A stretch of DNA of 64,000 nucleotides from Limnocylindrus sp040397235 (GTDB lineage: Bacteria > Chloroflexota > Limnocylindria > Limnocylindrales > Limnocylindraceae): the NCBI GenBank assembly GCA_040397235.1, contig JBBAWH010000005.1, positions 42,311 to 106,310 of the forward strand, read 5' to 3'. Below, in pieces: positions 62,910-64,000 of the stretch (the stretch's first letter is position 1; the number at the start of each line of letters is the position of its first letter). The position numbers and the translations under genes are program-made. Under the pieces are notes generated by a model, which did no database searches, was not told the origin of the DNA, and saw nothing but the letters and a program-made list of their open reading frames with translations.

Positions 62910-63979
62910 TTCGCACCGCGCTTTGCAGCCTTGATCCATGCCGGCGCTGGCGCCGCGATCGCCGCAGGCAGATCACCCCACGACGAACCCTCACCGCGCG
63001 CAATCGCCAACAGGTCGTTCAACACGCCAGAAGCGGTCGAGCCTGGGCCAGCACCTGCGCCCGCCATGGTGAGATCGCCAATCAGATCACCCGAGATCAC
63101 AATCAGGTTTCCCCCACCAACGGTGGTACCGAGTCGCGAGTCGGCGGGCACTTCGGTCACGCGCACCGACAAAGAATCCTTAGAGGAATCGTCGCCACCG
63201 TTCTGCCACTCCGCGATCATGCGCAGTCGCGCGCCGCGCGACGCTGCGTCGGCAATCGCCGCAGGGGTGACGCCCGTAATGCCAGGGGCATCGTCAAATT
63301 GCACATGCGAAAGTGCGGGCCAGGCGCCCGCGGCGAGTCGCGCCAAAACTACCAACTTGGCGGCGGCGTCTTCGCCCTCGACATCGCTCTTCGGGTTCGC
63401 CTCGGCGTAGCCGACCTTCTGTGCCTCGGCGAGCGCCTGGTCGTACGACCAGCCCTCGCTCTCCATCTTGGTAAGGATGTAGTTGGTGGTGCCATTGATG
63501 ATGCCGCGAATCGAGGTGATCTCATTCGCCGACATGTCACCAGCCAAGACACCAATCACCGGCACTCCCGCGGCAACCGCAGACTCAAAGCGCAGTGCCG
63601 TGTCGGTTGATCGCGCCAACGACTCAAGTCGTGCACCAAAGGTTGCCAGCAGCAGCTTGTTCGCCGTGACGACGGGTCGACCGGCCTTCAGCGCCGCCTC
63701 AACGATCGGCATGGCAGGGTCGAGCCCACCCATCAGCTCGACGACAACGTCAACATCGTCGGAGGCGGCAAGTGCCGCAGGGTCGGTGGTTAGTGGTGCA
63801 ATGCGATCGAGTCCAGCGGCCTGCGCCTTGGCCAGGTCGCGCACCGCGATCCCCGCGATGCCGATCCCCCACTCCTCAGCTCGGCTCGCTAGCCCGCGCG
63901 CAACCGCCGCCCCGACCGTGCCCCCGCCAAGGAGTCCGATCGTGAGGCGCTCGCCCTGCCAGCCCGTCTGCTCTGCCAT
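62906..63979 (-). CDS. hom: Homoserine dehydrogenase
   Basis: Reduces aspartate semialdehyde to homoserine. The NAD(P) motif is IGLLGGGTVGAAVARGL. The catalytic core follows with VTANKLLLA, the loop GIINGTTNYILTKM, and the catalytic Lys region EAQKVGYAEANPKSDVEGEDAAAKL. It has 357 aa and no ACT domain, the short form. The ATG has no ribosome site but has TACCCT exactly 6 nt upstream. It heads the hom-thrC-thrB-lysC-birA run. Confidence 0.93.
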   Translation of the reverse strand: MAEQTGWQGERLTIGLLGGGTVGAAVARGLASRAEEWGIGIAGIAVRDLAKAQAAGLDRIAPLTTDPAALAASDDVDVVVELMGGLDPAMPIVEAALKAGRPVVTANKLLLATFGARLESLARSTDTALRFESAVAAGVPVIGVLAGDMSANEITSIRGIINGTTNYILTKMESEGWSYDQALAEAQKVGYAEANPKSDVEGEDAAAKLVVLARLAAGAWPALSHVQFDDAPGITGVTPAAIADAASRGARLRMIAEWQNGGDDSSKDSLSVRVTEVPADSRLGTTVGGGNLIVISGDLIGDLTMAGAGAGPGSTASGVLNDLLAIARGEGSSWGDLPAAIAAPAPAWIKAAKRGAK

Positions 63980-63985
63980 GGGGTA

Positions 63986-63991
63986 AGGGTA
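63986..63991 (-). promoter_or_regulatory. Candidate leaderless -10 box for hom
   Basis: Minus-strand CGC-TACCCT ends exactly 6 nt before ATG 63979 and no ribosome site is present. The -35 region would lie at or beyond the window edge. Confidence 0.4.
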
Positions 63992-64000
63992 GCGGAGGGG

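Overview
The window is a dense, GC-rich bacterial chromosome segment with about 57 protein genes, one tRNA gene and very short spacers. Stop and start codons often overlap (ATGA, GTGA, TAGTG). I see no phage, insertion sequence, CRISPR array or rRNA. The gene set (class II B12-dependent ribonucleotide reductase, ThyX, system II cytochrome c assembly, CrtI and CrtB, LCP cell-wall ligases, an AccD-AccA fusion, TPR proteins of a type I associate with Chloroflexota) suggests a Chloroflexota bacterium, possibly a streamlined aquatic one. That placement is inference from gene content, not a phylogeny.

Layout. 0-9 kb: peptide ABC ATPase, FGGY sugar kinase with the biotin transporter BioY, tRNA-His followed closely by an MFS exporter, a MalK-type ATPase, a Nudix hydrolase and a class III aminotransferase. 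8.3-19.3 kb: one long minus-strand run of an NDUFA9-like epimerase, PepA, an M23 peptidase, GlgC, a YbjN-like protein, nicotinate phosphoribosyltransferase, PepN and two membrane proteins. 19.3-23.7 kb: LysE-type exporter, an arrestin-like (Spo0M-type) protein, HAD phosphatase, NYN-domain protein, a small membrane zinc-ribbon protein and CcsA. 23.7-32.2 kb: nrdJ with a readable operator and promoter, secreted alpha/beta hydrolase, LOG-like protein, a tiny zinc protein, thyX, an LCP protein and an unexplained spacer of about 390 bp. 32.2-37.7 kb: acsA with an IclR regulator, facing crtI-crtB. 37.7-45 kb: a minus-strand group holding a TPR protein, a large methylase-like protein that seems to have lost its catalytic motifs, an ABA4-like protein, a DUF885 peptidase and an EamA transporter. 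45-47.7 kb: a PRC/MgtE-N/CBS protein overlapping an NRAMP-like permease. 47.7-58.3 kb: a fatty-acid synthesis operon (accDA, a biotinyl-like protein without its lysine, accC, fabZ, a metallophosphatase, fabF, accB, fabH, fabG, LCP). 58.3-64 kb: hom, an unknown gene, thrC, thrB, lysC and birA.

How it fits together. BioY imports biotin, BirA attaches it to AccB, and AccC plus AccDA make malonyl-CoA for FabH, FabF, FabG and FabZ; FabD, ACP and enoyl reductase must be elsewhere. LysC, Hom, ThrB and ThrC form the aspartate-to-threonine route. NrdJ and ThyX supply DNA precursors. The points most worth a second look are the lysine-less BCCP homologue inside the acc/fab operon, the methylase-like and TPR pair, the MgtE-regulator and NRAMP-like pair, the birA gene with no ATG/GTG/TTG start, and a recurring TANNNT box exactly 6 nt before ATG that suggests leaderless transcripts.
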